Shown here piece after piece: positions 1 to 9,481 of a stretch of DNA of 64,000 bases. Made by a program: the position numbers and the translations under genes. Source of the DNA: Alistipes sp. (GTDB taxonomy: Bacteria; Bacteroidota; Bacteroidia; Bacteroidales; Rikenellaceae); NCBI GenBank assembly GCA_017555105.1, contig JAFZHB010000016.1, forward strand, positions 32,590-96,589, read 5' to 3'. The notes under the pieces were generated by a model. The model was not told the origin of the DNA and made no database searches. It saw only the letters and a list, made by a program, of their open reading frames with translations. Each line of letters opens with the position of its first letter. The first letter of the stretch is position 1.

Positions 1-1
1 C

Positions 2-40
2 GCCCTCTACGCCGGTTACATCTACCTGCTGATCGGATAG
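2..40 (+). CDS. C-terminal end of an unidentified protein (partial)
   Basis: Only the last 12 codons and a TAG stop are inside the window. The residues are hydrophobic and aromatic (ALYAGYIYLLIG), which fits the end of a membrane segment, but nothing more can be said about family or role. The reading frame is inferred from the stop codon lying 21 bases before a clear terminator. Confidence 0.45.
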   Translation, partial: ALYAGYIYLLIG

Positions 41-60
41 CAAGAAATCGTAAGAAAAAG

Positions 61-92
61 TCCCGCAAGGTTTCATCTTGCGGGATTTTTTG
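61..92 (+). terminator. Rho-independent terminator
   Basis: A perfect 9-bp stem (61-69 with 77-85) and a 7-base loop are followed by a run of T. It closes the partial gene at the window edge and separates it from korA. Confidence 0.85.
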
Positions 93-93
93 T

Positions 94-101
94 TAACTTT
101 G
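94..101 (+). promoter_or_regulatory. -7 box of the korAB promoter
   Basis: TAACTTTG matches the Bacteroidetes -7 consensus TAnnTTTG and lies 46 bases before the korA start codon. The -33 element is poor (TTTC around 71-74), so the call rests mainly on the -7 box and its place right after a terminator. Confidence 0.55.
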
Positions 102-147
102 TTATGCTGAAAACAGAAAACTAACCAACTATAACAAATCTATCACA

Positions 148-1992
148 ATGGAACAAAACAAGGTGCAGGCACTGCAGGATGTCGTGATTCGCTTCTCGGG
201 CGACTCGGGCGACGGTATGCAGCTCACGGGCACCCTCTTTTCCGACACGGCCGCGTTGATGGGTAACAGCATCTCGACCTTCCCCGACTATCCGGCCGAA
301 ATCCGTGCCCCGCAGGGCACCGTAGCCGGTGTATCGGGTTTCCAGGTACACTTTGGCGACCACCGCGAACTCAATCCAGGCGACTACTGCGATGTCTTGG
401 TAGCGATGAACCCCGCAGCCCTGAAGGCCAACCGCAAGTGGCTCAAAGAGGGGGCTACGGTGATCCTCGACGGCGACTCGATCACCGAGGATAACCTCCG
501 CAAGGCGGGCTTCGTGAGCGACGATCCGATCGCCGAGCTGGAGATTACGGAGTACAATGTCGTAGTGCCCAACATCACCACGATGACGCGCGAGGCGCTC
601 AAAGAGACCGGTTTGGAGAACCGCGCTGTGGTGAAGTGCAAGAATATGTTTGCACTCGGCATCTGCTTCTGGCTCTTCGACCGCACCGAGGAGCACGCCT
701 TTGCCTACCTCGACGCCAAGTTCTCGAAGAAGAACCCCGTGGTAGCCGAGGCGAACAAGCTGGCGATCAAGGCCGGCTACAACTACGCCGCCAACACGCA
801 CCAATTTGCCAATCACTACCGCGTGGAGTCGGCCAACCTCGAGAAGGGCACCTACCGTACCATCTCGGGCAATGTCGCTACGGCTTGGGGTCTGATGGCC
901 GCAGCCGAGAAGGCTGGTCTGCCGCTCTTCTGTGGCTCCTACCCCATCACCCCCGCTACGGTGATCCTCGAGGAGCTCGCCAAGCACAAGGAGCTGGGCG
1001 TGAAGACCGTGCAGGCCGAGGATGAGATCGCCGGCATCTGTACGGCCATCGGCGGCGCCTTCGCCGGCAACTTCGCCGTGACCTCGACCTCAGGCCCGGG
1101 TCTCTCGCTCAAGAGCGAGGCGTTGGGTCTGGCGGTGATGATCGAGCTTCCGCTCGTCGTAGTCGATGTACAGCGCGGTGGTCCCTCGACGGGTCTGCCG
1201 ACCAAGACCGAGCAGAGCGACCTGGTGCAGGCACTCTACGGCCGCAATGGTGACTGTCCGCTGATCGTGGTGGCAGCCTCGTCGCCGAGCGACTGCTTCC
1301 ACTACGCCTTCGAGGCGGGTCGCCTGGCTATGGAGCATATGACCCCCGTGGTGCTGCTCACCGACGGCTTCATCGCAAACGGCTCGGAGCCGTGGCGCAT
1401 CCCCTCCATGAGCGACTACCCCACGATCGTGCCCCCGATCGTCAATGAGGCACCCGAGGGCGGATTTATGCCCTATGTACGCAACGAGAAGCTGGCTCGC
1501 GGTTGGGCCTTCCCCGGCAAGACGGGCTTGGAGCACCGCGTAGGTGGCTTGGAGAAGGACGCTGTGAAGGGTTCGATCTCGCACGACCCCGCTAACCACC
1601 AGAAGATGACCCGCCTGCGCGCCGAGAAGGTGGCACGCGTAGCCGACTACATCCCCGCACAGGAGGTCTATGGCGACACGGAGGGCGAGTTGCTCGTCGT
1701 AGGTTGGGGCGGTACGCGCGGACACCTACAGAATGCAGTCGATCAGCTGCGCGCCGAGGGCAAGAGCGTATCGCTCTGCCACTTCAACTACATCAACCCG
1801 CTGCCGAAGGGCGTGGAGGAGATCTTCTCGAAGTTTAAGAAGATCCTCGTCTGCGAGTTGAACGAGGGACAGTTTGCCGGCTACCTGCGTCAGCAGTTCC
1901 AGCAGTTCCACTATGAGCAGTATGGCAAGAGCGAGGGTCAGCCCTTCACGATTGTCGAACTGAAAGAGAAGTTCCAATCCTTAATCGACTAA
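148..1992 (+). CDS. korA: 2-oxoacid:ferredoxin oxidoreductase, fused gamma-alpha subunit
   Basis: Subunit of the cytoplasmic enzyme that oxidatively decarboxylates a 2-oxoacid (2-oxoglutarate is the likeliest substrate) to the acyl-CoA and reduces ferredoxin. The first 190 or so residues are the gamma domain, opening with VIRFSGDSGDGMQLTG. The alpha part follows, with the pyrimidine-binding region around ISGNVATAWG and YPITPAT near residues 235-265 and TSTSGPGLSL near 315. At 614 residues it has the usual length of the fused KorA of Bacteroidetes. KorB follows after 5 bases, so the two are translated as a pair. The ATG at 148 is the first in frame after the promoter. The substrate is not proved by sequence: 2-oxoglutarate and branched-chain 2-oxoacid enzymes look alike. 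Confidence 0.9.
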   Translation: MEQNKVQALQDVVIRFSGDSGDGMQLTGTLFSDTAALMGNSISTFPDYPAEIRAPQGTVAGVSGFQVHFGDHRELNPGDYCDVLVAMNPAALKANRKWLKEGATVILDGDSITEDNLRKAGFVSDDPIAELEITEYNVVVPNITTMTREALKETGLENRAVVKCKNMFALGICFWLFDRTEEHAFAYLDAKFSKKNPVVAEANKLAIKAGYNYAANTHQFANHYRVESANLEKGTYRTISGNVATAWGLMAAAEKAGLPLFCGSYPITPATVILEELAKHKELGVKTVQAEDEIAGICTAIGGAFAGNFAVTSTSGPGLSLKSEALGLAVMIELPLVVVDVQRGGPSTGLPTKTEQSDLVQALYGRNGDCPLIVVAASSPSDCFHYAFEAGRLAMEHMTPVVLLTDGFIANGSEPWRIPSMSDYPTIVPPIVNEAPEGGFMPYVRNEKLARGWAFPGKTGLEHRVGGLEKDAVKGSISHDPANHQKMTRLRAEKVARVADYIPAQEVYGDTEGELLVVGWGGTRGHLQNAVDQLRAEGKSVSLCHFNYINPLPKGVEEIFSKFKKILVCELNEGQFAGYLRQQFQQFHYEQYGKSEGQPFTIVELKEKFQSLID

Positions 1993-1997
1993 GCACT

Positions 1998-3029
1998 ATG
2001 GCAGACTATAAATATACCCCCGCCGATTTCAAAAGCGATCAGGAGGTGCGTTGGTGCCCGGGATGTGGCGACCACGCCATCCTGAATGCCGTGCAGCGTG
2101 CCCTGCCCGAGATCGCCGATGCAACCGATACGCCCCACAATAAGTTCACCTTCGTGTCGGGTATCGGCTGCTCGTCGCGTTTCATCTACTACATGAAGAC
2201 CTTTGGTTTCCACTCCGTACACGGCCGTGCAAACGCCATCGCTACGGGCGTCAAGACCGCCAACCCCGATCTCTCGGTGTGGGTGGCTACGGGCGATGGC
2301 GACTCGCTCGCCATTGGTGGTAACCACTTCATCCACGCCATTCGACGCAATGTCGATCTGAACCTGATCCTCTTCAACAACGAGATCTACGGCCTGACGA
2401 AGGGTCAATACTCGCCCACCTCGAAGCTCGGCAAGGTGACCAAGACCTCGCCCTACGGCACGGTGGAGAAGCCCTTCAACCCGGGTGAGCTGGTGATCGG
2501 AGCCAAGGGCTCGTTCTTCGCCCGCTCGATCGATATGGAGGTGATGCTCACGAAGGATTGCCTCGTGGAGGCTGCCAAGCACAAGGGAATGTCAGTGGTG
2601 GAGGTGCTGCAGAACTGCGTCATCTTCAACGACAAGACCCACGCCCTCTTTGCCGGCGACAAGGCAACGCGCGCCCAGCACACCATCACGCTGCGCCACG
2701 GCGAGAAGATGCTCTTCGGCGCAAACAAAGAGAAGGGCCTCGTATTCGAAAATATGAAGCTCAAGGTGGTGACGATTGGCGAGGATGGCTACACGCTCGA
2801 CCATGTGCTGACGCACGACGCCCACGAGCAGGACACCACCCTGCATGCGATGCTGGCTGCGATGAAGTATCCCGAATACCCCGTAGCTGTGGGTGTGATC
2901 CGTAATGTGGACGACCCCTGCGTCTACGACCAGGCGGTTGCTCGCCAGGTCGAGGAGGTGAAGGCCTCGAGCAAGATCAAGTGCATGGACGACCTGCTGC
3001 ACTCGGGTGCGACCTGGGAGGTGGAGTAA
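1998..3029 (+). CDS. korB: 2-oxoacid:ferredoxin oxidoreductase, TPP-binding beta subunit
   Basis: Catalytic partner of the upstream KorA. It binds thiamine diphosphate and probably one [4Fe-4S] cluster. WCPGCGDHAI at residues 19-28 gives the first cluster cysteines. GDGDSLAIGGNHF near residue 97 is the TPP/Mg motif GDG, and NNEIYGLTKGQ about 30 residues further is the second half of that site. The length of 343 is normal for KorB. It ends at a strong terminator, making korAB a two-gene operon. Confidence in the family is high; the exact 2-oxoacid is inferred. Confidence 0.92.
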   Translation: MADYKYTPADFKSDQEVRWCPGCGDHAILNAVQRALPEIADATDTPHNKFTFVSGIGCSSRFIYYMKTFGFHSVHGRANAIATGVKTANPDLSVWVATGDGDSLAIGGNHFIHAIRRNVDLNLILFNNEIYGLTKGQYSPTSKLGKVTKTSPYGTVEKPFNPGELVIGAKGSFFARSIDMEVMLTKDCLVEAAKHKGMSVVEVLQNCVIFNDKTHALFAGDKATRAQHTITLRHGEKMLFGANKEKGLVFENMKLKVVTIGEDGYTLDHVLTHDAHEQDTTLHAMLAAMKYPEYPVAVGVIRNVDDPCVYDQAVARQVEEVKASSKIKCMDDLLHSGATWEVE

Positions 3030-3050
3030 AAGCGCTGATTGAACGAGAGA

Positions 3051-3080
3051 AAGGGTGTGCAACATGCACACCCTTTTTTA
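3051..3080 (+). terminator. Terminator of korAB
   Basis: An 8-bp GC-rich stem (3053-3060 with 3066-3073) with a 5-base loop is followed by six T, 24 bases after the korB stop. Confidence 0.88.
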
Positions 3081-3108
3081 CGCACCGCAATCTTTTTTCG
3101 CACGAAAA

Positions 3109-3140
3109 TTTGGCAATTTGAATTTTGCTCCCTATCTTTG
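3109..3140 (+). promoter_or_regulatory. Promoter of tRNA-Ala
   Basis: TTTG at 3109-3112 and TATCTTTG at 3133-3140, 20 bases apart, give a full Bacteroidetes promoter ending 10 bases before the tRNA. Confidence 0.8.
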
Positions 3141-3150
3141 CACTCGCAAT

Positions 3151-3225
<75 letters not shown>

Positions 3226-3227
<2 letters not shown>

Positions 3228-3260
3228 GAGGGCGGCAACGATGAGTTGCTGCTCTTTTTT
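3226..3260 (+). terminator. Terminator of tRNA-Ala
   Basis: GCAAC-gatga-GTTGC, extended by imperfect pairing of flanking bases, is followed by a run of eight T. It starts at the 3' end of the tRNA. Confidence 0.65.
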
Positions 3261-3293
3261 TTGGCTCTGTACAACACGAACCGATGACCGATA

Positions 3294-3333
3294 AGCCCTC
3301 CTTATCAAAGGAGGGTTTGGGTGGATTGTCTAT
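3294..3333 (-). repeat. Palindromic intergenic repeat, copy 1
   Basis: CCCTCCTT-atca-AAGGAGGG forms a perfect 8-bp hairpin, continued by a tail that reads GACAATCCACCCAAACC on the minus strand. A sequence of the same pattern (AATCC, AAA, then a C-rich stem, then CTT) lies at 18950-18990 in the other orientation. Both copies sit beside duplicated tRNA 3' ends. Confidence 0.55.
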
Positions 3334-3355
3334 ATAAAAAGTAATGCGCAAAGCG

Positions 3356-3387
3356 CATCGGTTCGACCCCGATATTCTCCACCAGAG
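3356..3387 (+). repeat. 32-bp copy of the tRNA-Ala 3' end
   Basis: Identical to 3199-3230, the T arm, acceptor end and CCA of the tRNA plus three downstream bases. There is no tRNA 5' part, so this is not a second gene. A repeat of this form is what site-specific integration at a tRNA leaves behind; here only about 125 bp, without a gene, separates the copies. Confidence 0.75.
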
Positions 3388-3417
3388 TGGCAACCTGAAA
3401 GGGTTGTCACTTTTTTT
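3386..3417 (+). terminator. Terminator after the tRNA-Ala 3' copy
   Basis: A 9-bp stem (3387-3395 with 3102+300 to 3110+300, that is 3402-3410, one G-T pair) with a short loop is followed by seven T. It may be the original tRNA terminator, displaced by an insertion. Confidence 0.65.
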
Positions 3418-3464
3418 GTGGGTAGGGCTACAAAAAGGGTCATTAAGGGCGACTAAAGGCCACT

Positions 3465-3500
3465 AAATAAAAAAGTGCGCATCGGTATTCCGATGCGCAC
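3465..3500 (-). terminator. Terminator of the arabinose operon
   Basis: On the minus strand a perfect 11-bp stem (3475-3485 with 3490-3500) with a 4-base loop runs into a T-rich stretch, 20 bases after the araB stop. Confidence 0.88.
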
Positions 3501-3520
3501 GCTGTTTAATATAGGTGGGA

Positions 3521-5167
3521 TTAGGCCTGCGCCTCGCAGTACTTACCCAGCGCCTTATACTGCTCGTAGAGCTCGGCATACTTGGCGCTATTCTCCGCGA
3601 TGGGGTGATACTCCTTCGCGCAACCCGAGGCCATCGACTCCTGTGCCACCTCGATCGAGGGGTACAAGCCGGCTGCCACAGCCGCAAAGATCGACGCACC
3701 CAGCGCGCAAGCCTGATCGCTCTCGCAAACCGAGATGGGCACACCCAGCACATCGCTCATCACCTGCATCACGAAGGGCGACTTGAGGGCGATACCACCG
3801 ATACCGATGCAGCCATTGATGCGGATGCCCTCGCTCTTCATGCGCTCCATGATCGCCTTCGAGCCAAAGGCCGTAGCCTCCACCAGCGCGCGGTAGATCA
3901 TCGGCGCCGTCGTGCCGAGCGTGATGCCGGCAATAGCACCCTTCAACATCTGGTTAGCATCGGGCGTACGGCGACCATTCATCCAGTCCACCGCAATCAC
4001 ACCACTCTCACCAATCGGAATCTTCTCGGCCTCAACCGTCAGCGCAGGCAGGATCTTATCGCACGCCTTGTCCAGCTCCTCGATCGTCAGTTTATCGCCG
4101 AGGATCGCTTTGAGCGGGAACTCCAACACGCGGCGGAACCACGCGTAGATATCACCAAAGGCCGACTGACCTGCCTCGAAGCCGATCAGACCCGGAACAA
4201 CCGAGCCATCAACCTGACCGCAGATACCCGGGATGAGCTTATCACCCACCGACTCAGGCTCTGCAACCACGATGTCGCAGGTCGAAGTACCGATGATGCG
4301 CACCCACGAATCAGCCTTGATACCGGCACCTACGGCGCCCATATGGCAGTCGAAAGTACCACCCGCTACGACCACATTGGTCGTCAGACCCAGGCGCTCG
4401 GCCCACTCCTCCGTGAGGTGACCCACGGGCTTCTCGGCCGTTTCCGTATCGACAAACATACGCTCACGCAGGCCACTCAGCAGCGGATCGAGCGTCGTGA
4501 GGAACTCCTCCGACGGCAGACCGCCCCACTTCGTGTGCCACATCGCCTTATGACCCTGCGCACAACGGCTGCGCACGATCTCGGCGGGCTTCGTCGTGCC
4601 GGTCAGCATAGCGGGCATCCACTCGCAGTGCTCGACAATCGAGTAGGCAGCGTTGCGTACCTGCTCGTCGGCGCGCAATACATGCAGCGCCTTGGCCCAG
4701 AGCCACTCCGACGAGTAGATACCACCCTCGTAGGCCGTGTAGTCGATCTCCCAACGACGGCAGAGGGCATTGATCTCGTCAGCCTCCTTCACAGCCGTAT
4801 GGTCCTTCCAGAGAACAAACATGGCGTTCGGGTTCTCGGCAAACTCAGCCTTCAGGGCGAGCGGCGTACCCTCCTCATCGATGAAGCAGGGGGTCGAACC
4901 CGTCGTATCGAAAGCGATACCCACAACCTGCTGTGCCACCTCCGGCTCAACAGCTGCGAGCACCTCGCGCACCGTAGCCTCCAGCACCTCGATATAATCC
5001 TTCGGGTGCTGGCGATACTGGTTGATCGCCGGGTTGCAGTATTTGCCCTCCTTCCAACGAGGGTAGTAGCGCACAGCCGTAGCCAGCGTAGCGCCATTCG
5101 AGGCATTGACCAACACAGCACGCGCCGAATCGCTGCCGTAGTCCAGACCAATTACATATTTATCCAT
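3521..5167 (-). CDS. araB: Ribulokinase
   Basis: Phosphorylates L-ribulose to L-ribulose 5-phosphate with ATP, the second cytoplasmic step of L-arabinose breakdown. It is an FGGY-family kinase: the N-terminal phosphate-binding stretch YVIGLDYGSDSARAV (residues 4-18) carries the catalytic-domain Asp, and GGTFDCHMGAVG near residue 270 and the GCIGIGGIALKSP region near residue 450 fit the second FGGY domain. The 548 residues are normal for AraB. It is the last gene of the operon, 20 bases behind araA, with a strong terminator after it. The N-terminal match to AraB rather than xylulokinase and the araA/araD neighbours settle the substrate. Confidence 0.94.
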   Translation of the reverse strand: MDKYVIGLDYGSDSARAVLVNASNGATLATAVRYYPRWKEGKYCNPAINQYRQHPKDYIEVLEATVREVLAAVEPEVAQQVVGIAFDTTGSTPCFIDEEGTPLALKAEFAENPNAMFVLWKDHTAVKEADEINALCRRWEIDYTAYEGGIYSSEWLWAKALHVLRADEQVRNAAYSIVEHCEWMPAMLTGTTKPAEIVRSRCAQGHKAMWHTKWGGLPSEEFLTTLDPLLSGLRERMFVDTETAEKPVGHLTEEWAERLGLTTNVVVAGGTFDCHMGAVGAGIKADSWVRIIGTSTCDIVVAEPESVGDKLIPGICGQVDGSVVPGLIGFEAGQSAFGDIYAWFRRVLEFPLKAILGDKLTIEELDKACDKILPALTVEAEKIPIGESGVIAVDWMNGRRTPDANQMLKGAIAGITLGTTAPMIYRALVEATAFGSKAIMERMKSEGIRINGCIGIGGIALKSPFVMQVMSDVLGVPISVCESDQACALGASIFAAVAAGLYPSIEVAQESMASGCAKEYHPIAENSAKYAELYEQYKALGKYCEAQA

Positions 5168-5187
5168 AGCTCTTCGTCGTCTTTAGG

Positions 5188-6702
5188 TTAGCAAAGTGCC
5201 TTGTTGAGCAGGTAGTAAACCTCGTTCATGCGCAACTCCTTCTTGAAGTCGGCAATCGTCGTATCCTTGTTGATGTGTACCATCTCGATGCCTGCGATCT
5301 CGGCAAAATCCTCCCAGTACTCGGCCGTAACATCGTACGAGAAGCAGGAGTGGTGCGTACCACCGGCCAGGATCCATGCACCGGCACCCACCTCAAAGTT
5401 GGGCATCGGCTTCCAGAGGGCCGAAGCAACGGGCAGCTTGGGCAGCGGCTTCGACTCCACGCACTCCACATCGTTTACGATCAGGCGCATGCGGTTACCC
5501 ATATCTACCACCGTAGCGGCTACACCGGCACCCGTCTTCGAGGTGAAGACCAGACGCGCCGTCGGGGTCTTGCGCACACCAATACCGAGGAAGTGCACCT
5601 CCAGACGCGGCTTCTGAGCAGCGATCAGCGGGCTAACCTCCAACATGTGCGACTGCAGGATGGTGCTCTCCTCGCCCGAGAAGTTCAGCGTGTAGTCCTC
5701 CATGAACGAGCAACCCTTCTCCATGCCCTGCGTCATGAACCATACGGTGCGTACCATGGCAGCCGTCTTCCAGTCACCCTCGCCACCGAAGCCATAACCC
5801 TCGGCCATCAGGCGCTGCGAAGCCAAACCCGGGATCTGGTCGAAGTGACCCAGGTCGTCGAAGTTCGTCGTGAAGGCCTTGGCACCCTTCGCTACCAGGC
5901 AGGCACGGATCGTAAGCTCAGCCTTGGCTGCATTCCATACCTTCTCGTACTCTACCGAGGTGGGATCGGCCACCACAGCATCGTACTCATAGAGCGTGAA
6001 GTACTCCTTCACCAGCGCGTTCACCTCCTCGTCGGTCACCTGATCGAAGTAGGTCATCAGCTCGCTCACGGGGCAGTAATCAACATGGTAACCCAGACGG
6101 ATCTCGGCCTCCACCTTATCACCGTCCGTAACGGCTACATTGTTCATCTGGTCACCAAAGCGAATCACCAGCATATCCTGCGAATCGGCCCAAGCGGCGG
6201 CTACACGCTGCCATACGGCGATGTGCTCCAGCGTCTTGGGATCCTGCCAGTGGCCGACAACAAGCTTGCGCGGACGGCGCAGACGAGCCGTGATGTGGCC
6301 AAACTCGCGGTCACCGTGGGCGCTCTGGTTCAGGTTCATGAAGTCCATATCGATCTCGTTCCAGGGAATCTCCTCATTGAACTGCGTATGGAGGTGGAGC
6401 AGCGGCTTGCGCAGCTCCTGCAGGCCGTGGATCCACATCTTGGCCGGCGAGAAGGTGTGCATCCAGGTCACCACACCGATACATTTCGGATCGGCATTTG
6501 CAGCCTTCATGATGTCGAGAACCTCCTTCGACGAGTTGGCCGTACCCTTATACACCACCTGTACGGGGAGCTTGCCCGAGGCGTTCATGCCTGCAACCAT
6601 CGTGTTCGAGTGGCCATCGACCGCTACGACTGCGTCGCCACCATAGAGGAGCTGTGCGCCCGTTACGAACCACACCTCAAAATCTTTATATGCGTTGATC
6701 AT
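5188..6702 (-). CDS. araA: L-arabinose isomerase
   Basis: Converts L-arabinose to L-ribulose; a Mn2+-dependent cytoplasmic enzyme. The opening FEVWFVTGAQLLYG (residues 8-21) and VVTWMHTFSPAKMWI near residue 78 are typical of AraA. GEESTILQSHMLEVSP near residue 345 and GGTHHSCFSYDV near 455 carry Glu and His residues expected to bind metal. The length of 504 equals that of characterised AraA proteins (about 500). The spacings to araD (21 bases) and araB (20 bases) support one transcript. Confidence 0.96.
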   Translation of the reverse strand: MINAYKDFEVWFVTGAQLLYGGDAVVAVDGHSNTMVAGMNASGKLPVQVVYKGTANSSKEVLDIMKAANADPKCIGVVTWMHTFSPAKMWIHGLQELRKPLLHLHTQFNEEIPWNEIDMDFMNLNQSAHGDREFGHITARLRRPRKLVVGHWQDPKTLEHIAVWQRVAAAWADSQDMLVIRFGDQMNNVAVTDGDKVEAEIRLGYHVDYCPVSELMTYFDQVTDEEVNALVKEYFTLYEYDAVVADPTSVEYEKVWNAAKAELTIRACLVAKGAKAFTTNFDDLGHFDQIPGLASQRLMAEGYGFGGEGDWKTAAMVRTVWFMTQGMEKGCSFMEDYTLNFSGEESTILQSHMLEVSPLIAAQKPRLEVHFLGIGVRKTPTARLVFTSKTGAGVAATVVDMGNRMRLIVNDVECVESKPLPKLPVASALWKPMPNFEVGAGAWILAGGTHHSCFSYDVTAEYWEDFAEIAGIEMVHINKDTTIADFKKELRMNEVYYLLNKALC

Positions 6703-6723
6703 AGTTGTATGTGTTTTTTGAAT

Positions 6724-7428
6724 TTATTTCTTTGCTTGGCCATAGTAGGCATTTGCACCGTGCTTGCGCGAGTAGTGTTTCTCCACCAGCAGCTCGTTCA
6801 TCGACAGCGAGGGGTTGATCTGGTAGGCCACGAATGCCATCTTGGCCACCTGCTCCATCACTACGGCGTTGTGAACCGCCTCGTCACCATCCTTACCCCA
6901 CGCGAAGGGGCCGTGGTTCTTGACCAGCACGCCGGGCGTGTGCATCGGGTTCATGCCCGCCTCCACGAAGCGGTTGACAATGACCGTACCCGTATGCTTC
7001 TCGTACTCACCCATCTGATCCTCGGTCATCGAGGCCGTGCAGGGGATCGCACGGTGGAAGTAGTCGGCATGGGTCGTACCGATGTTCGGAATATCCATAC
7101 CTGCCTGCGCCCACGCCGTAGCGTAGGTCGAGTGAGTGTGCACAATGCCGCCCACCTCGGGGAAGGCCTTGTAGATCTCCAGGTGCGTGGCCGTATCCGA
7201 CGAGGGACGCAGCTCGCCCTCCACGATCTTGCCATCGAGGTCGACTACCACCATATCCGAAGGTTTCATGTCGTCGTAGTCCACGCCGCTGGGCTTGATC
7301 ACCACCAAACCCTGCTCACGATCAATGGCCGAGACATTGCCCCAGGTGAAGATCACCAGACCGTGCTTCACCAGGTCGAGGTTTGCCTGGCAAACCTGCT
7401 CTTTGAGTTGCTCTAACATATTTTTCAA
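6724..7428 (-). CDS. araD: L-ribulose-5-phosphate 4-epimerase
   Basis: Epimerises L-ribulose 5-phosphate to D-xylulose 5-phosphate, feeding arabinose carbon into the pentose phosphate pathway. It is a class II aldolase-type zinc enzyme. [10 protein letters not shown] (residues 28-37) and IKPSGVDY are the phosphate-binding region, [12 protein letters not shown] near residue 97 gives two zinc His, and [10 protein letters not shown] near 170 gives the third. At 234 residues it is of standard length. It lies between the symporter gene (72 bases upstream) and araA. Confidence 0.95.
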   Translation of the reverse strand: MKNMLEQLKEQVCQANLDLVKHGLVIFTWGNVSAIDREQGLVVIKPSGVDYDDMKPSDMVVVDLDGKIVEGELRPSSDTATHLEIYKAFPEVGGIVHTHSTYATAWAQAGMDIPNIGTTHADYFHRAIPCTASMTEDQMGEYEKHTGTVIVNRFVEAGMNPMHTPGVLVKNHGPFAWGKDGDEAVHNAVVMEQVAKMAFVAYQINPSLSMNELLVEKHYSRKHGANAYYGQAKK

Positions 7429-7500
7429 GCGTTTTATGTTTCTTATCTATCGAAAAACAACCCGCTCCCACTATTCGGGGAGGGGTTGTCTGTCAGTTGC

Positions 7501-9435
7501 TTACCAGAGGCAGTAGTAGAGGATCGCGAGGATCACCACCACACCCACAGCGCCCCAGTTGAAGGCGGCATCCGAATGGAAGACCGAAAGGTCGATCTTC
7601 ACAGCCTTCGGATCCTGCACCGCAGCCTTGGCATTCGAGCGGAGGTAGATCGAGATCGTCAACATCATGGCGCACATGAAGAAGAAGGCCTCGAAACCGT
7701 TGGCCTGCATCGTCGGATTCAGCACGCCGATCACACCCAAAGCGACGCTCACCAGCGCAGCAACGAAGGTTACGCGCGACCAGAAGAGCTGCGTCTTAAC
7801 CGTATGCTCGTCCAAGAGATCCGCCTTGACGGTCTTCTTGCTCAGGAGCGAGAGGGTGATGAAGAGCACCACGAGGGCGATGAATACATAGCCCATGCGA
7901 ATCAGGAAGGGAACCTCCGGCAGCAGGAACTTAAAGAGTACCGAGAAGGCAAAGGTGCCGATGGCAGCTACCACGGCAGCCACACCCGAAGCGCGCTTCC
8001 ACAGCAGACCCAGACCGAAGATCACCACAACACCCGGATAGACGAAGCCCGAGTACTCCTGAATCACCTGGAAGGCCTGGTCGGCAGCACCCATGATCGG
8101 GTAAACGGCGATCAAGGCCAGCACCAGCGCCGAGAGCGAGGTGAGGCGACCCACCGATACGAGCTTGCGATCCGAAGCGCCCTTATTGATGAACTGCTTG
8201 TAGATATCCATCGTGAAGATCGTCGAGGTCGAGTTGAACATCGAAGCGAGCGACGAGATCACGGCAGCAGCCAGGGCAGCAAACGAGAGACCCTTCACCA
8301 CGGTCGGCGTGAAGTTGCGGATCAGGAAAGGATAGGCATCGTCCGAGCGGGCGATCTCGCCGGCCAGCGACTGATAGAGCTCCGGCTCCTGCGTCATGAT
8401 GTAGTAGGCACATACACCGGGGATGCAGACGATGAACGGAATGAGGATCTTGAGGAAGGCCGCGAAGATCATACCCTTCTTAGCCTCGTCCAGCGACTTG
8501 GCAGCCAGACCCTTCTGGATGATGTACTGGTTGAAGCCCCAGTAACCGAGGTTCGTCAGCCACAAAGCACCGATAATGAGTACAATACCCGGCGTGCTGA
8601 AGTAGGGATCCTCCGCGATATTGGGATAGAGACCCTCGTTACGCGTCACCACCAGGTTGAAGTGGCGGTCGCCCTCCACAGCACCCAGCTTGGCCATGAT
8701 CTCCTGCATAGCACCGATAGCGCCACCCTGAATGTCGAGCGAGCCAGCGATGAAGTCGAGTGCAAAGTAGGCCGTGATCAGACCACCACCCACGAGGAAG
8801 GTCACCTGCATTACATCAGTCCAAGCTACCGAAGCCAGACCACCGTAGATCGAGTAGATACCGGCAATGATGAAGAGGATCAGGATGATGACCATCAGCG
8901 TCATATCGACCTCCATACCGAGCAGCATACCCGGCGCTGCGGGGATACCCAGGATCTGCTTGATGGCCAAAGCGCCGAGCCAAGCCACCGAGGTGAGGTT
9001 GATGAAGACATAGAGGAAGAGCCAGAAGATCGAGAAGGCGAGACCCACACCCCAGTTGTAGCGCTCGCGCAGGAACTGCGGGATCGTGAAGATCTTACGC
9101 TCGATCATCACCGGCAGCAGGAACTTACCCACTACGATCAGCGTGGCAGCAGCCATCAGCTCATAGGCGGCAATCGCAATACCCGACGCAAAGGCCGAGC
9201 CCGACATGCCGATAAACTGCTCGGCGGAGATATTCGCTGCGATGAGCGAGGCACCCACAGCCCACCAGGTCAGCGTGTTACCTGCCAAAAAATAGTCATT
9301 CGACGACTTCTCTTTGCCGTCCTTGCTGCGCGAGAGGAAGAATCCAAGACCCACCAGCAGAATGATGTACAGCACAAAGATCGCGTAGTCGACCATCGCA
9401 AATCCGTTGTTCTGTAACGCTTCAATCAGATTCAT
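7501..9435 (-). CDS. Sodium/solute symporter (SSS family), probable arabinose uptake
   Basis: An inner-membrane Na+-coupled transporter of the SSS/SGLT family with about 14 membrane segments spread over 644 residues. The first segment is YAIFVLYIILLVGLGFFL at 17-34, and the stretch ISAEQFIGMSGSAFASG near 68-84 is the family's conserved TM2 region. The last third has further hydrophobic segments with short charged loops. It stands between the aldose epimerase gene (46 bases upstream) and araD (72 bases downstream) on the same strand. L-arabinose, or an arabinose-containing sugar, is therefore the inferred substrate; the sequence alone would also allow galactose or glucose. Confidence 0.88.
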   Translation of the reverse strand: MNLIEALQNNGFAMVDYAIFVLYIILLVGLGFFLSRSKDGKEKSSNDYFLAGNTLTWWAVGASLIAANISAEQFIGMSGSAFASGIAIAAYELMAAATLIVVGKFLLPVMIERKIFTIPQFLRERYNWGVGLAFSIFWLFLYVFINLTSVAWLGALAIKQILGIPAAPGMLLGMEVDMTLMVIILILFIIAGIYSIYGGLASVAWTDVMQVTFLVGGGLITAYFALDFIAGSLDIQGGAIGAMQEIMAKLGAVEGDRHFNLVVTRNEGLYPNIAEDPYFSTPGIVLIIGALWLTNLGYWGFNQYIIQKGLAAKSLDEAKKGMIFAAFLKILIPFIVCIPGVCAYYIMTQEPELYQSLAGEIARSDDAYPFLIRNFTPTVVKGLSFAALAAAVISSLASMFNSTSTIFTMDIYKQFINKGASDRKLVSVGRLTSLSALVLALIAVYPIMGAADQAFQVIQEYSGFVYPGVVVIFGLGLLWKRASGVAAVVAAIGTFAFSVLFKFLLPEVPFLIRMGYVFIALVVLFITLSLLSKKTVKADLLDEHTVKTQLFWSRVTFVAALVSVALGVIGVLNPTMQANGFEAFFFMCAMMLTISIYLRSNAKAAVQDPKAVKIDLSVFHSDAAFNWGAVGVVVILAILYYCLW

Positions 9436-9481
9436 TGGTTAGTTGATTTTTTATTGGTTAATACTTCTTTTCAAGATCAGA

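Noticed and set aside
3356-3387. A second tRNA-Ala
   Set aside because: Only the 3' end is present; D arm and anticodon arm are missing.
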